NCBI RefSeq assembly: GCF_004210375.1
Contig: NC_134830.1
Coordinates: 67,000,326-67,064,325, forward strand
Source of the DNA: Tachypleus tridentatus
Taxonomy: Eukaryota > Arthropoda > Merostomata > Xiphosura > Limulidae
DNA: 64,000 bases
Direction of reading: 5' to 3'
The notes under the pieces were generated by a model. The model was not told the DNA's origin, made no database searches, and saw only the letters and a list, made by a program, of their open reading frames with translations. This document shows positions 50,601 to 62,574 of the stretch, one piece after another. Each line of letters begins with the position of its first letter. Position 1 is the first letter of the stretch. Made by a program: the position numbers and the translations under genes.

Positions 50601-53600
50601 CTTCAATTTTGACTAATCACTCCAAAACTACAGCATCCCCTCTGATAAGTCTACACAAAGATGGAGCATCAGTTGGAGAGCATCTTGTCATCAACACCAG
50701 CAGCACACTACTGCCCTACTCTCCACTGAATGGTTTTATTATTATTTGTATCATATATCATTATCACATTCAGGAAGATGCCTCCATGGTCCATCACCCC
50801 AGCAGTTTGGAACTCAAAAGTGGTAAGGAATCCCATGCTTCACTGAACAAAAACCTATGAGCAATCTTGCAAAACATCTCAATAGTGTACATTTAGTGGC
50901 CACGAAAATTATAGTTGTCAAATTATCATGACCTTACAGTTTGGATTTGACCAGTTTAAGAATAACCAGACAGGCACCACTTGTTATAGAGTGGGATCCA
51001 TAAAGGATAAAAAAGGGATATTCATCTGAAAAGTATGAGGTATATATACAAAAAGTTATCTTAACTATTTATAGTCTCACTGAAGAGTGAGAGATGGTGA
51101 CAGGTGGAAGACAGTACCTTGAAGATGAAAAAACAGGTACCCAAAGCATATAATTGGAAATAAATGCATGAGGTATAATCTAAGAGCTTCATAAAAAAAG
51201 TAACTAATGTACAACAAAGGTGAAATTCAGGTAAGAGGGAAAGTGTCTAATCAGAGTGAAGACAGCAGGAATTTATTACTTGTGAAAAGGCTAACTGAAT
51301 CAAGAACTGAATCCAGCTGGTAAGGAAGTAAGAAAAATGTTACATATAGTGCCAGAAATGAAACAGCAGGAAAAAGAACAAACAGAGAAGGTATGGGATC
51401 TATAAGACCAATGGGATCCAAATGAGATTAAAAGGTGGGAGTTGGAAGGAAACAAAAAAGAAAAAAAAGAATATGCATCATGAGCCACCAAAGTAGAGAG
51501 TAGGAAAAGTTGATCCTGAACAAAAAAGACAGATCAAGTTGAAGCAGCTGAGAAAAGGAGATTGTGTCAGCCAGGAACAAATAATCAGAGAGATATGACA
51601 CAGAGTGACAAGGATGAATAAAATCAACCAGGAAAAATGACTAATGATTAAAGGTATAAACAAGATCCAATCCTGTCTGAGCATATACACAGCCAAGGCA
51701 AGTGGATGAGAAACCAGAGACAGACATGCAGATCTGAAACACGTTAGAAGAACAAGGCACAAAATGAGTACCAAATCACTTGGGAAATAAACTTAAGACA
51801 ATGCCATGAGGGATGTAAAATAGAAACGTGGGCAGAAAAATGCAAAACTTCAATCATGGGTATCATCAGTCCTGGAGAAAAGACTCACCATAGTGTGACA
51901 GAAAATATATAGCCCACTGTAAAATGCTATTTCAAACCACATCATACAATAAGAAACAAAAACTGAAAAATTATTTACAAATTACTTGCTTAAGTATTCT
52001 TATACATTTGGGTCAATATTTTAATTAGTTTGCAAAACACTTACCAAATACAAGTGAATAATGTTTTACCACAAATACCACTCCATCATTCAGAATTTGT
52101 TCTTCTGGAACATTAAGTTCTATTAGATGGTCCAGCAGAATTGGATTTTTCTTCTCTTTGGACTGTCTTGAATGTAATGACTTTCTTATGGTTTTATGCA
52201 ATCTTTCAACAGCTGTTATATAGATCATAAAAAAAGAAGAAGCACTTCAGAATTCTATCTTAGTTTAATATAATATAATTTAGTTGTAATATGTAAGGCA
52301 AACAACAAAAATTAAATAACATTTCATTTATACTTCTAAATAATCTCTACATCTAACCTGATTTTCAATCCCAATCAAACAATGATGCCAGAAACAATAC
52401 ATTTTACAAACTCTATTTGACAAACCTAAAACAATTGGATAACAATTTCAAAAACAAGTGTCTGCATAAAACTGTGTTTATTAAATATCACAAGAAAGAG
52501 CTAGAAATGTCAACCTGGTAAAAAGTAATAGTTATTTAACAGCAACCTCATGGTAACACTTGAACAAATTTACTATATTAAAAGAAATCTTTTGATTTTT
52601 TTAAACACAAGATTAAACAGCAAAAAGTTAAGTGGCTAAAAACAGACATTTAGAGCAATATTTTAAATAACATTAAAATACAATAAAACAGATTTAAAAT
52701 AAAATGTCTATAATTTTCTCCATGTGTACAAAAATGCATGTTAAATTTATGGTTCATTTAAAAAAAATCTGAATTTTTCTAATTTCACCTGTATAAAATT
52801 CAAATTAAATTTATGGTCCACAATTTCACTAATCTTAAGCAAGTTTCAAATTAAAACAATCAGTTCAGTTACTAATTTTCAAAAGCTGTTCAGTTCTGAA
52901 AAACTGTGGTTAATCTTGGTGCTACCAGTAGTCTACTGTCATTCAAATGTTTGGAAGTCTGTTTGACTCCCAAGGTATACATAGTAAGATCCTTTAAAGA
53001 GTGACAAAATGGTGAAATGAAATTGACTGAACTATATGGTTTGGTTTGTTTTGAATTTCGTGCAACACTACTCAAGGGCTAGCCATCCCTAATTTATCAG
53101 CGTTAGACTAGAGGGAAGGCAGCTAGTCATAACCACTCACCACCAACTCTTGGACTACTCTTTTACCAGTGAATAGTGGGATTGATTGTAACATTACAAT
53201 GACCCTACGACTGAAAAGGCAGGCATATTTGGAGTGACAGGTATTTGAACCTCAGACCCTCAGATTACAAGTAGAGTGCCTTAACCACTGGACATACAAG
53301 CTCTCCATGAGTGTACAAGTACATACGTTTTATATTTATACTAAAATGAATGATATTAAGCAAAATAAAGTGCTACACTCATTAAAAAAAAACCTGAAGA
53401 AGAAAATCTACAGGGTGTTGGTAAACAACATGTTGAAAATTGGTTTAATTCTAAATGGAAAACAGACAAAACATTTTGGGCTTTTGTTTATTTGCTTCCA
53501 CACAATACAAGCTTCTGTAACATATTTCCTCCAAAGACTAGTAAACAACAATAAATTAGTATGTGTTATTTGAATGAACACCTTAAATACAATATCTTAT

Positions 53601-53861
53601 TAATACTCTTCAAACATGTGCACATAATTCACAACTTCTGACAACAGTGTGTAAAATACAAAAATAACAGAAACATGGTAGTTTAGGAACTGTTGTTCTC
53701 AGCAACTACATTTATAAGTGCGATTCCCAAGTTAAGCATAGATAAGACTAATAATCTACAACAAATAATCATCACCTTCTAAAAATCTTTCATTTCTGAG
53801 ACTCTCAGGTTCAGGAATTGATCCTGTCACTCTAGCCTCAAGTTCCATCCAACACTAAATA

Positions 53862-53901
<40 letters not shown>

Positions 53902-56900
53902 TGATGATATATGTTTCTGAATTTCACTTATTAACAGCACATTATGAGTTTCATGAGTTTTAACTGCACACATTAAAACATATACTATCATAAATTTACC
54001 ATTTTTCCAAGACTGACCACTATATTCCAAATGTGGTCTAACCAGTGACCCATACAATACAATTTAGACTTGTATTCAGTATTTCTATAGATATAACCTA
54101 GAATTCTATTTCTTTTACTACTAGCAATTGCACATTGTTTGGATGGCATTAGAGACTGACTGACTATTACACCAAAACTTCTTTCCTTCACAACACTGTT
54201 AACACTATTTCCATCCAAATTATACTTATAATTCAAATTATGTTAATTCACATGCACTATATGGCATTTATTATTAAAAAATCCCATTTGCCAGTTATTT
54301 TCCAAGTTCACTAAATGATCTAAATCCTTTTGTAAATCAACAGCATCCTGTTCACAGCTGTCAACATTCAAGACCTTGATATCATATGCACTGTTTGTAA
54401 TTTAATGACCATTCCTTCATCTATATCAAGATTTTCTCTCAGTGAAACCATGTTGGCTATCAAATAAAATTATAAACTTTGTTAAACGACTTTGTAAAGC
54501 ATCTTTTAGAGACTTTCCAAAACTGATGTAAGACTAATAAACCTACAATTACAGGGATGACTTCTATTACCCCCCTTGAAGATAGGAGTGATATTAGCTA
54601 ATTTCAAAAATGTTGGTGCTTGTCCACTATTCAAGGACTTACAAAAAAAAAACCTGTGCCAAGTGGTTCACATATCCTTAGGGAAATATTATCTGACCCA
54701 GTAATTCTTAATTTTATTTAACAAGCTCAGAATTTATACAGTCATTTTGTTCAACTTTGTTTTCATCTATCAACTCCTCAAGATGAGAGATACTGCATAT
54801 GTCTTCATTAGTAAAAAAACTGAAGAAAAAAAAGAAATTAATAACCTAGCCATTTCATAATTTGCTTTTATCAGATACAAGTCTTCATTTACCATCTCTC
54901 AAGGGTCCTATGTCCATCCTAACATTTTGTTTACGCCTAACATACTTAAGTCTTTACTGTTAATTTTTATGTTTTCAGTCAAATCTTTTCATACATCTTT
55001 ATACATGACTTTATCTTCAATAACCTATAATACCCGTCAATTTAAATTTCTTAAATTTGGATGCTTTTCTATAATTTTATCTTGTACCTTTTCTGAGCAA
55101 TTCAATGAGTTTACAAAGTCTTTATTGAGTCAGTTTGAATAAAAGTGATTTACAAGCTAAAAATACAATACTTTTAAATCTAACAGTTTCCACATTTCAT
55201 TTGAATAACCTCTGGAAACTCTTAAGTGAATATTGCAAGTATTTTCATTGAAATTTACTGTTACTCACTGTAGCAAAATCATCAATGTATGATAAAAATA
55301 TATTTAAAAATATGAGATAAAATGAATTCACCATTTTGAGAGATTTCTAATTATCTTACACTTACAATTTCAGCTGTTAAAATCAATAAATCACAATGAT
55401 AGTTCACTGTCCATCTACCATTAATACCAAAACTAAAGTTTATGATTGCATAACATTTACATTTGTAAACATAATTTTTCTAGTTTTAACTTTCTTTCAA
55501 TAAGTTGTTGTTTATATAAAAAATTCATTAGTCTTTCAAATATGCATTTTAGAATAGAAAAATACACCAATCATTATAAGATAATGTCCAAAATTTCTCT
55601 AATTTATCTTGCTTTCTAAAAAAGCTATAAATAAGTTCAAAAATGCATAAGCACTCAAAGCAAAGAACTATGATCATTAAAACCAAATACTTACAGTTTA
55701 TGTAGGAAAGCTAAATAACAGTTATATAGTTATAAACTTGTCCATTACCTTTGATTAACTACTAACAAAAAGTATAAAAAGTAAGAGTGATGTTTCTCTT
55801 ATGGGTTTGACAAACTTATCAATATCTCAGTAAACCGAGTAGGTAGAAGGTTAAGGTATTAGATTTCTGTTTTTTTAATTATCTGCAGTTTGTAATTTTA
55901 ATTAGTTGTACAATCTCAACATTATATTAGGAAAAACATAACATTCATAATGAAGAATTCAGAGCACAGGTACATCAAGACACAGTGAAACTACAAAAAC
56001 ATAACTTAGATAATAAAAACTCTGAATTACACTATGCAGATAATAAATAAATTTAGTATTCTGAAAGTTGTTTAGTTTCAAAGTCTAAATTCAAGGGAGG
56101 TCCAGTTCAATCTACACTTCAATCAACATGGGTAATACTGGTTTCTGAGAATTTCACTCCTTATTAGTAACCCTGAACACACATCAACAACAGTGTAGAT
56201 TGAATTAGATATACTTTGAACTTAGACTTTGAAATTAAACAATTTTAAGAATATTAAGTTTATTTACTATTAACTATGTTTTGATGCCAAATTTATTGAC
56301 ATATGTTAATAAATAATAAATTTTAATCAAATTTCTAATGAAACTATTTAAAAGGTAATGACATGCACTTTGACCCAATTGTATAGAACAAATCAAACAA
56401 GTTAGATGGAAAAAAATTATATCTAATAACTGTGTCAACTCACATATACTCAAGAGGTTTCTTCAAACAACAGTAGTTAAAACTTCTCTTAGGGATTGTT
56501 TGGAATCAAACACAAAGCTACACAATGAACTATCTGTGATCTATCCACCATGGATATCAAAACTCAGTTTTTAGTGGTGTGAATCAACAGACATACTGCT
56601 ATGCCACTGAAGGGCACTTCTATTAGAACAACAATGACACAGGATAGCTTCCATAACCAGCCACAAGAATTTGAACATATGGATTCTAATCCTTATACAA
56701 CCATAATCAAATGACTAATTCTCAGATAGAGCAAGACATTTTTCCATAAATATTCTGGACCATGAAATTGAAATTACCAATGTTATTTTGCCAGATTAGA
56801 TTAATCTTAAAAGTATGTGAATAGAATTTTAACAAGCTCTGACAGTAACTGTTCCTGTATTTATGTCTATTTGGAACATGTATATTTTCTGGTGAGCTTC

Positions 56901-59900
56901 GAAGTGTTATAACTTCTGAGCATTCAGACTATTTGTAACTTGGAATTTGAAATGCTGACAATATATATAGCAAAATTCTGTGTGCCTTAGTTGTAAATAA
57001 ATACTGACTCTAAAAGTAATAAATGCTAATGTTTTAAGATATGGGAAGAAAATTATACAAAAGTTTCTTTAACATGCATTCCTGGTTGGATACTATCTAA
57101 GCAAAATTGTCAACTGTTTGTTTCACAGCTAGACCCAGATTATCCTAAATTGTTTTCGAAGTTCATGGACCTGCATGTATTCACTATTTTCAATCCCTGG
57201 TTAACAACATATGTATGTAATGACCATGTTCTGCTGAGAGTTTCACCTAGATTAAATGTATATTGGCTTTGTTACTATGAAAGAAGAAATTTCCAAATCA
57301 TATAAATATCAATAAAATTCAAAATTAACTAAAACTTCATATTATAAATTATTCTAAACTAAATTAATCATGGAATTCAAATACACCTTTGTGCAAATTA
57401 ATTGAAAGAAGACAGAAAATTATGATTTTTTCAATTTTTTGCATTTTATTTCTGAGAATCCAAAAATTACTCACAAATTAATACATGATATGACCACCTT
57501 TATTTTTCAGAAGATCATTAATCTGCTTTGGCATAGAGTCCACGAGTTGACTGCAATCTTTACTAATTTTTGGATCGTGGTACTACACCTCAATTATGGC
57601 CTCAATTAGCTTATCTTTCGCAGTACAAGTCTTTTCTCTGAAGTATTTCTTTACAAATCGCCCAAAGATTTTCAACAGGATTTACGTCCGGAGAGTTTCC
57701 AGGCCAGTCCAGCACCTTTATTCGTGTTGTATTCATAAAATTCTTCACAAGTTTTGATGTGGGGCACGTAGCCAGATCTTGCTGAAAAATGCCAGATCCA
57801 TCTGGAAATCTCTTTTTCAATTCTGGAATGACTCTTCTCTGCAAAACTTCGATGTACTGTGGTCCTCGCATTAAACTTTCTATGATATGCAAGCCTCCTA
57901 TGCCACAGTAGATGAAAAAGCCCCAAAACATCTTTTTCAAGGGATGTTTTACGAACTGATTGATGCAAGATTCTTGAAGTTTCTCACCTGGAGATCTGCG
58001 AACATGCAGACTTCTTTGACCCTGTATGAAGAAATGAGTCTTGTCACTGAATAACACATTCCTCCATTGTTCTTGCATCAAGTTTCAGACCCCACTGATA
58101 CCATTTTTTTTCATTGAGTTGGTAAGAAGTTGTGTTTTGACTGGTCTCCTTGCCTTTCTAATGCAATTTCGAATGACGTAATATTCCTCAAAATTTCATC
58201 ATATATCCCAAAAATAGATCAACCGTACTGCAAAACACAGCTAATGATGCTGTCTGTGTGAAAAAATGACTATTAAAGGAAATCAGTGGGTCCAGCGAGC
58301 CTACACGAGCTGCCACACTGAAAATATTGTAAAATAACCATTTGTTTCAATTAATTTGCACAAGGGTGTATTTGAGTGGCAATTTTTGGTATCTTTTTTA
58401 TCTCAAATAAATTATTTTAAAACACATTCACTACATGAACTTATTATGTAAAAACAGTAACTTTTACAAAACATCTTGAGCATCAAATATTTCTTTAAAT
58501 ACAAATAAAAGTGCTAACACCACTGTTAACAAGGTGTTTAAATTTGAATTTGAATTCCTGGCAAGTTAATTCTTCTTCTCTTTAACTTTATTCTCATTTG
58601 AAATCTTTATAGATTATACTTCTAATCTCAGTATAATGTTTATATCTTCACAAAAATCTGTCAGTCTTTTAGTTAGCATGATGTCTTTCACATACATATT
58701 TTTTGTTAAGTATTTTTAATAAACTAAAAGAAAGATTTGTCTATGAATATAGAGTATCTGTTTTGAATAGTCCATGTTCAGAATCATTTTCATTTTAAGG
58801 TGAAAAATACTTTTCCTCATCTCAAAAATCTCATATTTCCTTTGCGTAATTCATAAGAATTCATAAATATATTTCAAACATATTTTTTCAGTAAAATTTT
58901 GTATTTTACATTATGCTTTCTACCCAACCTTAATATGGGATAGGTAAATTTGATCAATCTCATAGCTGCCAAAAAGTAAATTTAAATTACCTTTTTTCTT
59001 TCTAGAATTGTAACATGAAATAATACTTGTTTATCCTAAGTAACTTTAAGCTCATAACAGTATACATCTATTTATAATTAAGTTTCATTATTTTATTTTC
59101 CTTTTGATTGCCATAACTAACATGTCTAACTACTTTTCACACCATCATAAGTGGTAAATTACTTGGGGCATATGCATCTAACATTATCCTCATGCTGCTC
59201 ACATGTGTGCTTCGTGCTTCATTAAAAATTATATTATTATTTTTACCTAATCTGAACTAACCTAAAAATGTCCCCATTTTGACATATTAGTTACTTTTAT
59301 AATAATAAATATAAAAACAAGAAATGAAGTACTTACCTAACCTTATTTTTGTTGCTGTTGACAGTCAATTATATCTAAGCCTACATATTTTATACAAATG
59401 GTATCAGTGCATCAAATATTTACATTTAATTAAAAAGTAGTTTAATAAAATTTTGAGAGTAAGATGCAAAAGCTTTGTCATGCATAGTTTGAGATGCCCT
59501 GGACAAAAGAGATAAAAGTCTCTTTTCAAATCCTTACTGTCTTAGATGAGTTGCCTGCATTAAAATAATTTAAAAGTTGTATTTGTTTGAATATGTTTTT
59601 TTATATTTTGGAAGTTGACTGAAAACACACATCAGTTTTAAAATGGCAATTTTATACTTAAATTGGTAATTATAAGTTATATATATTTGACATCTGAAAT
59701 GCAAAATATTAATTTATATTGTTAATTAATGAGAGAAGGTGTTATGTGAATAAATCATAAAAACTTGTTTATTTTCTTACAATTTCAAAGTTGAGGCTAA
59801 ATTCCAAAACTTCTTTTCCATCCAAGAAGTAATCACCAAAACCAAGGTACATACAAGCTTTCATACACAAAGCCATCACATACTGAAATACTGGAATATG

Positions 59901-62225
59901 CTGTTCTGTAGGTAGTGTAGTCCATTTCTTGATTAACTCATCAGCAAACTAGGAAGCAGATGTTTTTGACATCATTAAATAGCTTTCTATTACAAATTCA
60001 AACTCCTACTATAATGAGTATTTTAAAATTAAAACTACAAAGCAAAACACTAAATAAATATGTGACAAAATATTCAGTAGTTTCATAGCTCTCTTTCTTT
60101 GTTCATTTTAACAAATACAACTTGCAATAGAAATACAAAAATAAGTATATATAATTTTCTCAATATTATTTTACAAATGATCATTCTACACAGCATATTT
60201 TATGCTCAGAGCATCACTTAATTATATTACTAAACTCTTCTGTGAAATTTATATTAATCTGGTAAGTTACCAATTATTCTGATTTGAAACATTATGTAAT
60301 CAAATAATGTGAAAACAGGTGTATTAAGGAATGCATCCACATGAACAGGTTGTACAACATTACATCAGCAAACAAGTACACCAATCTTCATGTCTAATGG
60401 ATTTTATATAGAAATAATATCTGTCTATTTTGTCAATACAAACCTAATCAATCCCAATTCAAACACATAAGAAAGCATTATTTTAAGGATTTCATATATC
60501 CTTATTTACACTGGAGTACATTGTTACAAGGAGCAGTAATAACTACAGAGCTCTCTCATGTTATATTAAAATGATTTGTGAACTTTATCGGGTTTTTATA
60601 ATCCATATCACCAGGTCTGGTCATACTCCATTTGATGACCACACACCTTTACGATAGGTCTGATAAACAGTTATATTGTAAAAAGCTCTATTAAAGAGTT
60701 GTCATTTCCAAAGTACACCAGTTCTCTGTGCTTGCTTTACATAATTCATCCAGCATACAGTGCCATTAAGTGCAAGAGGTATTCCTGAATTGGAAGTTTA
60801 TAATTCCTAATCTGAATACATCTTTGTGATTGAGTGTATAAATACTCTGTGTAAGAAAGGGCTTTGCATATCCTTCTCAAATCAGTTTCTGTTATTATTA
60901 CACTACTTACAAAATGCCATACAATGTCAAAATGTAGTTCTCATAAATTACATTTCACTTGTGACTTTGTATCTGCTGTGGTGCCATATTACTTGCTGAG
61001 TTGCACATTAAAAATTGATTTTATATAGCATACTCACCCATCTGTACCATGCACACTTTAATGATGTGTGACCTTTCAACAAGTGTTAGTGAAATAAGTT
61101 AGATGTAGTTCACTAAGTAGCTGGTGGCATGTTTTCTTTATTACATGAAGAAAGTACTAATTTATTTACTAAACACTGAATGAAAAACATGTTTTTATAT
61201 CTCTTTATAACAAAATAATGAACAGTTGTGAGATTCTTTTGACTTTTTTGGTATTATCTTATTTTCTTTATTTTCTTACTCATTGAATAACTTGAAGCTT
61301 TAAAATTGCTTACAGAAATACACTGACAAGTAACTTATAAAGTTATAACCAACATATTAAAATAATTTAAACTGGATATTAGGCAGACCTAGCAAGATAT
61401 TTTTAGGATTATTACCTGAATTACTAGTTTATACTATACATGTGAGAATAAACTATACATTTTCTGACTGATTCCTTCTGTGATTTGCATTACCAGCATA
61501 ATTTCATACCTTCTAAACTCTAGCTTTTCCTTATCACTTGTTATACATATGTTTTAAAACTTTCACTAATACTTCATTTTAGGTTAAAAATAAATCAGTA
61601 CTAATGCTTTATTCCTTACCACATACTTTTATAAGCTTAATGCTAAGACCTATTTTTGTTTCTGTTTCAGAACTTCTATTGCTCAACTGGATTATGTTCA
61701 GAAATTATAGTAATTGATAATTTATGAAGGAAACTTGAAAAAACTCTTACAGCTCTTGGAAAATAAGTTCAGTTTAAAATATTCTTTTTTTTTAACATAA
61801 ATTTATAGCTTTCCATGTTCATAAACTTTGTAATAAGATCAAATCATCTCCTTTTTTTACATTTCCATTGGTTTAACATTTAACTTCTCAATCTCTTGTT
61901 AAGCTAATAAATAGGTTTATGATGTAAAAGTGTGAATTATTTACTGTTTACATGAATTACAGTTAATTCCCTGAACAAAACAATGCAGTTACTCTTGTTC
62001 TATCACAAAGGACATACAGAAGTAAACAAAATTTAAAGAATTAAACATCTTTAAAGCATTTAACTTTTCTTAAACTGACCTCTTTCAGTTGAGTAAATGT
62101 GAATTCATTGTTCATGCAACAAATGATCTTGTCAAACTGCTGTCTTCTCTTTCTACCTTCTGTACCATTTGAAAAAAGCAGACTCCCATCTCCAGTAATA
62201 GGTTTGTACAGTGTGAACAAATCCA
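41355..62225 (-). CDS. CYP20A1: Cytochrome P450 20A1, partial gene (N-terminal exons off the right edge)
   Basis: CYP20A1 is an ER-anchored orphan P450 with no settled substrate. Seen: seven minus-strand exons in order, with good splice sites, encode about 356 residues aligning end-to-end with animal CYP20A1. They include SNGTEGRKRRQQFDK, FADELIKKWTTLPTEQHIP, the EETLR-type ExxR as ETLR, IPKKTPVIQALGVVL, the PERF-type FNPDRF and the heme loop FGFSGKRKCPG. The N-terminal anchor and first exons are not in the window, and one short exon expected between 59781 and 52212 (about 80-90 bases) was not found. The canonical I-helix A/GGx(D/E)TT is absent, as in CYP20A1 generally. No stops or frameshifts in the exons found. 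The 20-kb locus is inflated by SINEs, LINE, DIRS and Tc1 insertions in introns. Confidence 0.92.
42562..42626 (-). CDS. CYP20A1: CYP20A1 exon (K' helix to meander)
   Basis: ctccacctag|ACT CCA ... CCT AAA AT|GTAAGT; encodes TPVIQALGVVLHSENYWSLP, matching the ALGVVLQDP...WP region of CYP20A1. Phase 0 in, phase 2 out, fitting both neighbours. Confidence 0.92.
43293..43573 (-). mobile_element. SINE family A, diverged, in a CYP20A1 intron
   Basis: Whole family-A length with many C-to-T type changes. Flanked by a perfect 13-bp duplication GGAATTATTTATT (43280-43292 and 43574-43586). Confidence 0.9.
44233..44332. repeat. Inverted repeat (about 44-bp arms) of a hammerhead-like motif
   Basis: The left arm (AATATCAGCCAAAGTTTTGCC ... 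CATCTAGTAGTACAA) is an imperfect reverse complement of the right arm (TTGTACTACTAGATGAAACTG ... GTTAGCTGATTT). Each arm, read outward, has CTAGATGAAA ... GAAA/CAAAA ... GTT/CTTT GGCTGA or AGCTGA, a degraded form of the motif duplicated at 62.9 kb. Confidence 0.7.
44340..46840. other. CYP20A1 intron with unclassified, less AT-rich block (about 44.4-45.6 kb)
   Basis: The block looks like old repeat DNA: a 107-codon minus-strand open frame at 45576-45253 lacks any motif I know and has no splice context. From 45.6 kb to 46.84 kb the sequence is plain AT-rich intron. Confidence 0.35.
46841..46952 (-). CDS. CYP20A1: CYP20A1 exon (ExxR K helix)
   Basis: Acceptor aatttag|A TAT CTT CGT, donor AAG|GTATTC. 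Encodes YLRQVINETLRMAAVEPWTA and ends GGHIIPKK. E and R of ETLR form the K-helix salt bridge of P450s. Confidence 0.95.
48728..48848 (-). CDS. CYP20A1: CYP20A1 exon (after I helix)
   Basis: Acceptor cttttattttaccttag|C AAT GGT, donor CTTAA|GTAAGTT. Encodes NGLGHLLLATHKDVQEKVYK, then ELKDVVGSSSLSYTVLPKL, matching the TTSEEVQKKLYEEI region of CYP20A1. Phase 2 at both ends. Confidence 0.9.
49361..50890. repeat. Dispersed repeat family 1, copy b
   Basis: Colinear with 5240-7150 but without the SINE at the site corresponding to 5901-5909 (here tgcagagtagctgg near 49967) and without about 220 bases near its right end. It sits just left of the DIRS-like relic, on whose minus-strand orientation it would be downstream. 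Confidence 0.75.
51300..51870 (-). pseudogene. Probable DIRS-like retrotransposon relic (RNase H to recombinase boundary)
   Basis: Reading leftward in shifting frames, pieces such as HPLALAVYMLRQDWILF followed by a hydrophobic stretch (SFFLVDFIHPCHSVSYL) and SHLLISFGSHWSYRSH resemble the DPLALAVDAL.....W....YAFPP......RVL.K......I.LIAP.WP segment of DIRS/Ngaro-type polyproteins. Many stops and frame changes. The match is by pattern memory only and could be wrong. Confidence 0.45.
52041..52212 (-). CDS. CYP20A1: CYP20A1 exon (H to I helix)
   Basis: Acceptor atctatataacag|CT GTT GAA. Encodes VERLHKTIRKSLHSRQSKEK, then LLDHLIELNVPEEQILND and GVVFVVKHYSLVF. The obvious donor TTTG|GTAAGTG (exon end 52045) leaves phase 1, but the next exon needs phase 2. 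A donor four bases on, GGTAA|GTGTTT (exon end 52041), restores the frame and gives a junction of the same length as other CYP20A1 proteins; I use that end. Confidence 0.85.
53039..53300 (-). mobile_element. SINE family A, diverged
   Basis: Family-A body and head complement, recognisable throughout (gaatttcgtgcaa, tagactagagggaaggcagctagtcat, ttttaccagtgaatagtgggattga, accctcagattacaag). No clear target duplication. Confidence 0.85.
53827..54660 (-). pseudogene. CR1/L2-like LINE reverse-transcriptase relic
   Basis: In order on the minus strand with frame changes: SLNSGQAPTFLKLANITPIF and KGGNRSHPCNCRFISLTSV (fingers/palm start), CEQDAVDLQKDLDHL, NNWQMGFFNNKCHIVHV, then NLDGNSVNSVVKERSFGVIV, SQSLMPSKQCAIASSKRNRI and VRPHLEYSGQSW. 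These are the standard blocks of CR1/L2-clade RT (KCK.MH.G, DLGV..S..LK...QC..A..KAN..LG.I, LVRPHLEY..Q.W). The catalytic YADD region is not preserved. The AT microsatellite at 53871-53895 interrupts the end. Confidence 0.78.
53871..53895. repeat. (TA)n microsatellite
   Basis: Uninterrupted TA dinucleotides after an A run, inside the LINE relic. Confidence 0.97.
54700..56490. other. CYP20A1 intron, AT-rich
   Basis: No exon or element could be supported. The missing CYP20A1 exon (expected VW.EIGKG.LDG-like) was searched for by eye here and not found. Confidence 0.4.
56495..56615 (-). mobile_element. SINE family C, diverged
   Basis: Minus-strand copy of the 20.4-kb element: ttggaatcaaacacaaagctac, caaaactcagtttttagtggtgt, acatactgctatgccactg. 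Confidence 0.75.
57384..58368 (-). mobile_element. Tc1/mariner-type transposon, internally deleted
   Basis: Terminal inverted repeats of 24 bp with one mismatch (CACCTTTGTGCAAATTAATT at the left; complement of CACCCTTGTGCAAATTAATT at the right, both followed by GAAA) are flanked by TA target duplications at 57382-57383 and 58369-58370. At 985 bp it is well short of a full Tc1 element (about 1.6 kb), having lost most of the N-terminal DNA-binding part of the transposase. Confidence 0.92.
57611..58180 (-). pseudogene. Tc1-like transposase C-terminal (DD34E) remnant
   Basis: An open 156-codon frame (58081-57611) encodes WRNVLFSDKTHFF, IFQQDLATCPTSKLVKNF and LDWPGNSPDVNPVENLW. The catalytic triad is intact as D(13), D(102) and E(137), with 34 residues between the second D and E, which is Tc1-type. 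Just upstream the frame continues as RKARRPVKTQLLTNSMKKNG and is then broken by TGA before LMQEQW, with signs of a frameshift. The helix-turn-helix N-terminus is missing, so the protein cannot be active. Confidence 0.88.
58369..59780. other. CYP20A1 intron, AT-rich
   Basis: Nothing recognised; one CYP20A1 exon may be hidden in 52213-59780. Confidence 0.4.
59781..59948 (-). CDS. CYP20A1: CYP20A1 exon (E-F helix region)
   Basis: Acceptor gcttcctag|TTT GCT GAT, donor GAAATT|GTAAG; 56 codons, phase 0 to phase 0. Encodes FADELIKKWTTLPTEQHIPV, then FQYVMALCMKACMYLGFGDY and ends EVLEFSLNFEI, aligning with the LSEELLDKW...TQHVPLSQHM region of CYP20A1. Confidence 0.92.
59949..62079. other. CYP20A1 intron, AT-rich
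   Basis: No features recognised. Confidence 0.5.
62080..62225 (-). CDS. CYP20A1: CYP20A1 exon (C helix region), most N-terminal in window
   Basis: Acceptor cttttattttgcag|TG GAT TTG, donor AAAGAG|GTCAGT; phase 1 in, phase 0 out. Encodes DLFTLYKPITGDGSLLFSNG, then TEGRKRRQQFDKIICC and FTFTQLKE. The RKRRQQFD stretch is the C-helix basic patch equivalent that contacts heme propionate in P450s (family knowledge). Confidence 0.9.
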
Positions 62226-62574
62226 CTGCAAAATAAAAGTGCATTTAATCAAAGTTAATTATATCTGCTTATGTAGATAAAAACTAAAAGTTATATTTGT
62301 TTAGATATACAATAAATATGATCAATAACAATAAAATGAACATAAAAATCTTAAAATTAATTAAACAAATGGCAGGAAAAATATAAATTTTATTTTTGCA
62401 TCAGCTTTCTGCATATAAATTTCAAAAAAATCAGATACTAGTTTCAGGATTTAGTCTTCACCAGAAATGAAGTAACAAAATCAGTGACATGCATGTATGT
62501 TTAAATATTAACACAGTAGCTACTTTATATGCAAAAACGGTCGTTTGGGTTGAGAAAATATTTTACATAGAAGA

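Noticed and set aside
53827-54236. Independent small genes on the minus strand
   Set aside because: The peptides are consecutive blocks of a CR1/L2-like reverse transcriptase, broken by frameshifts and a TA repeat.
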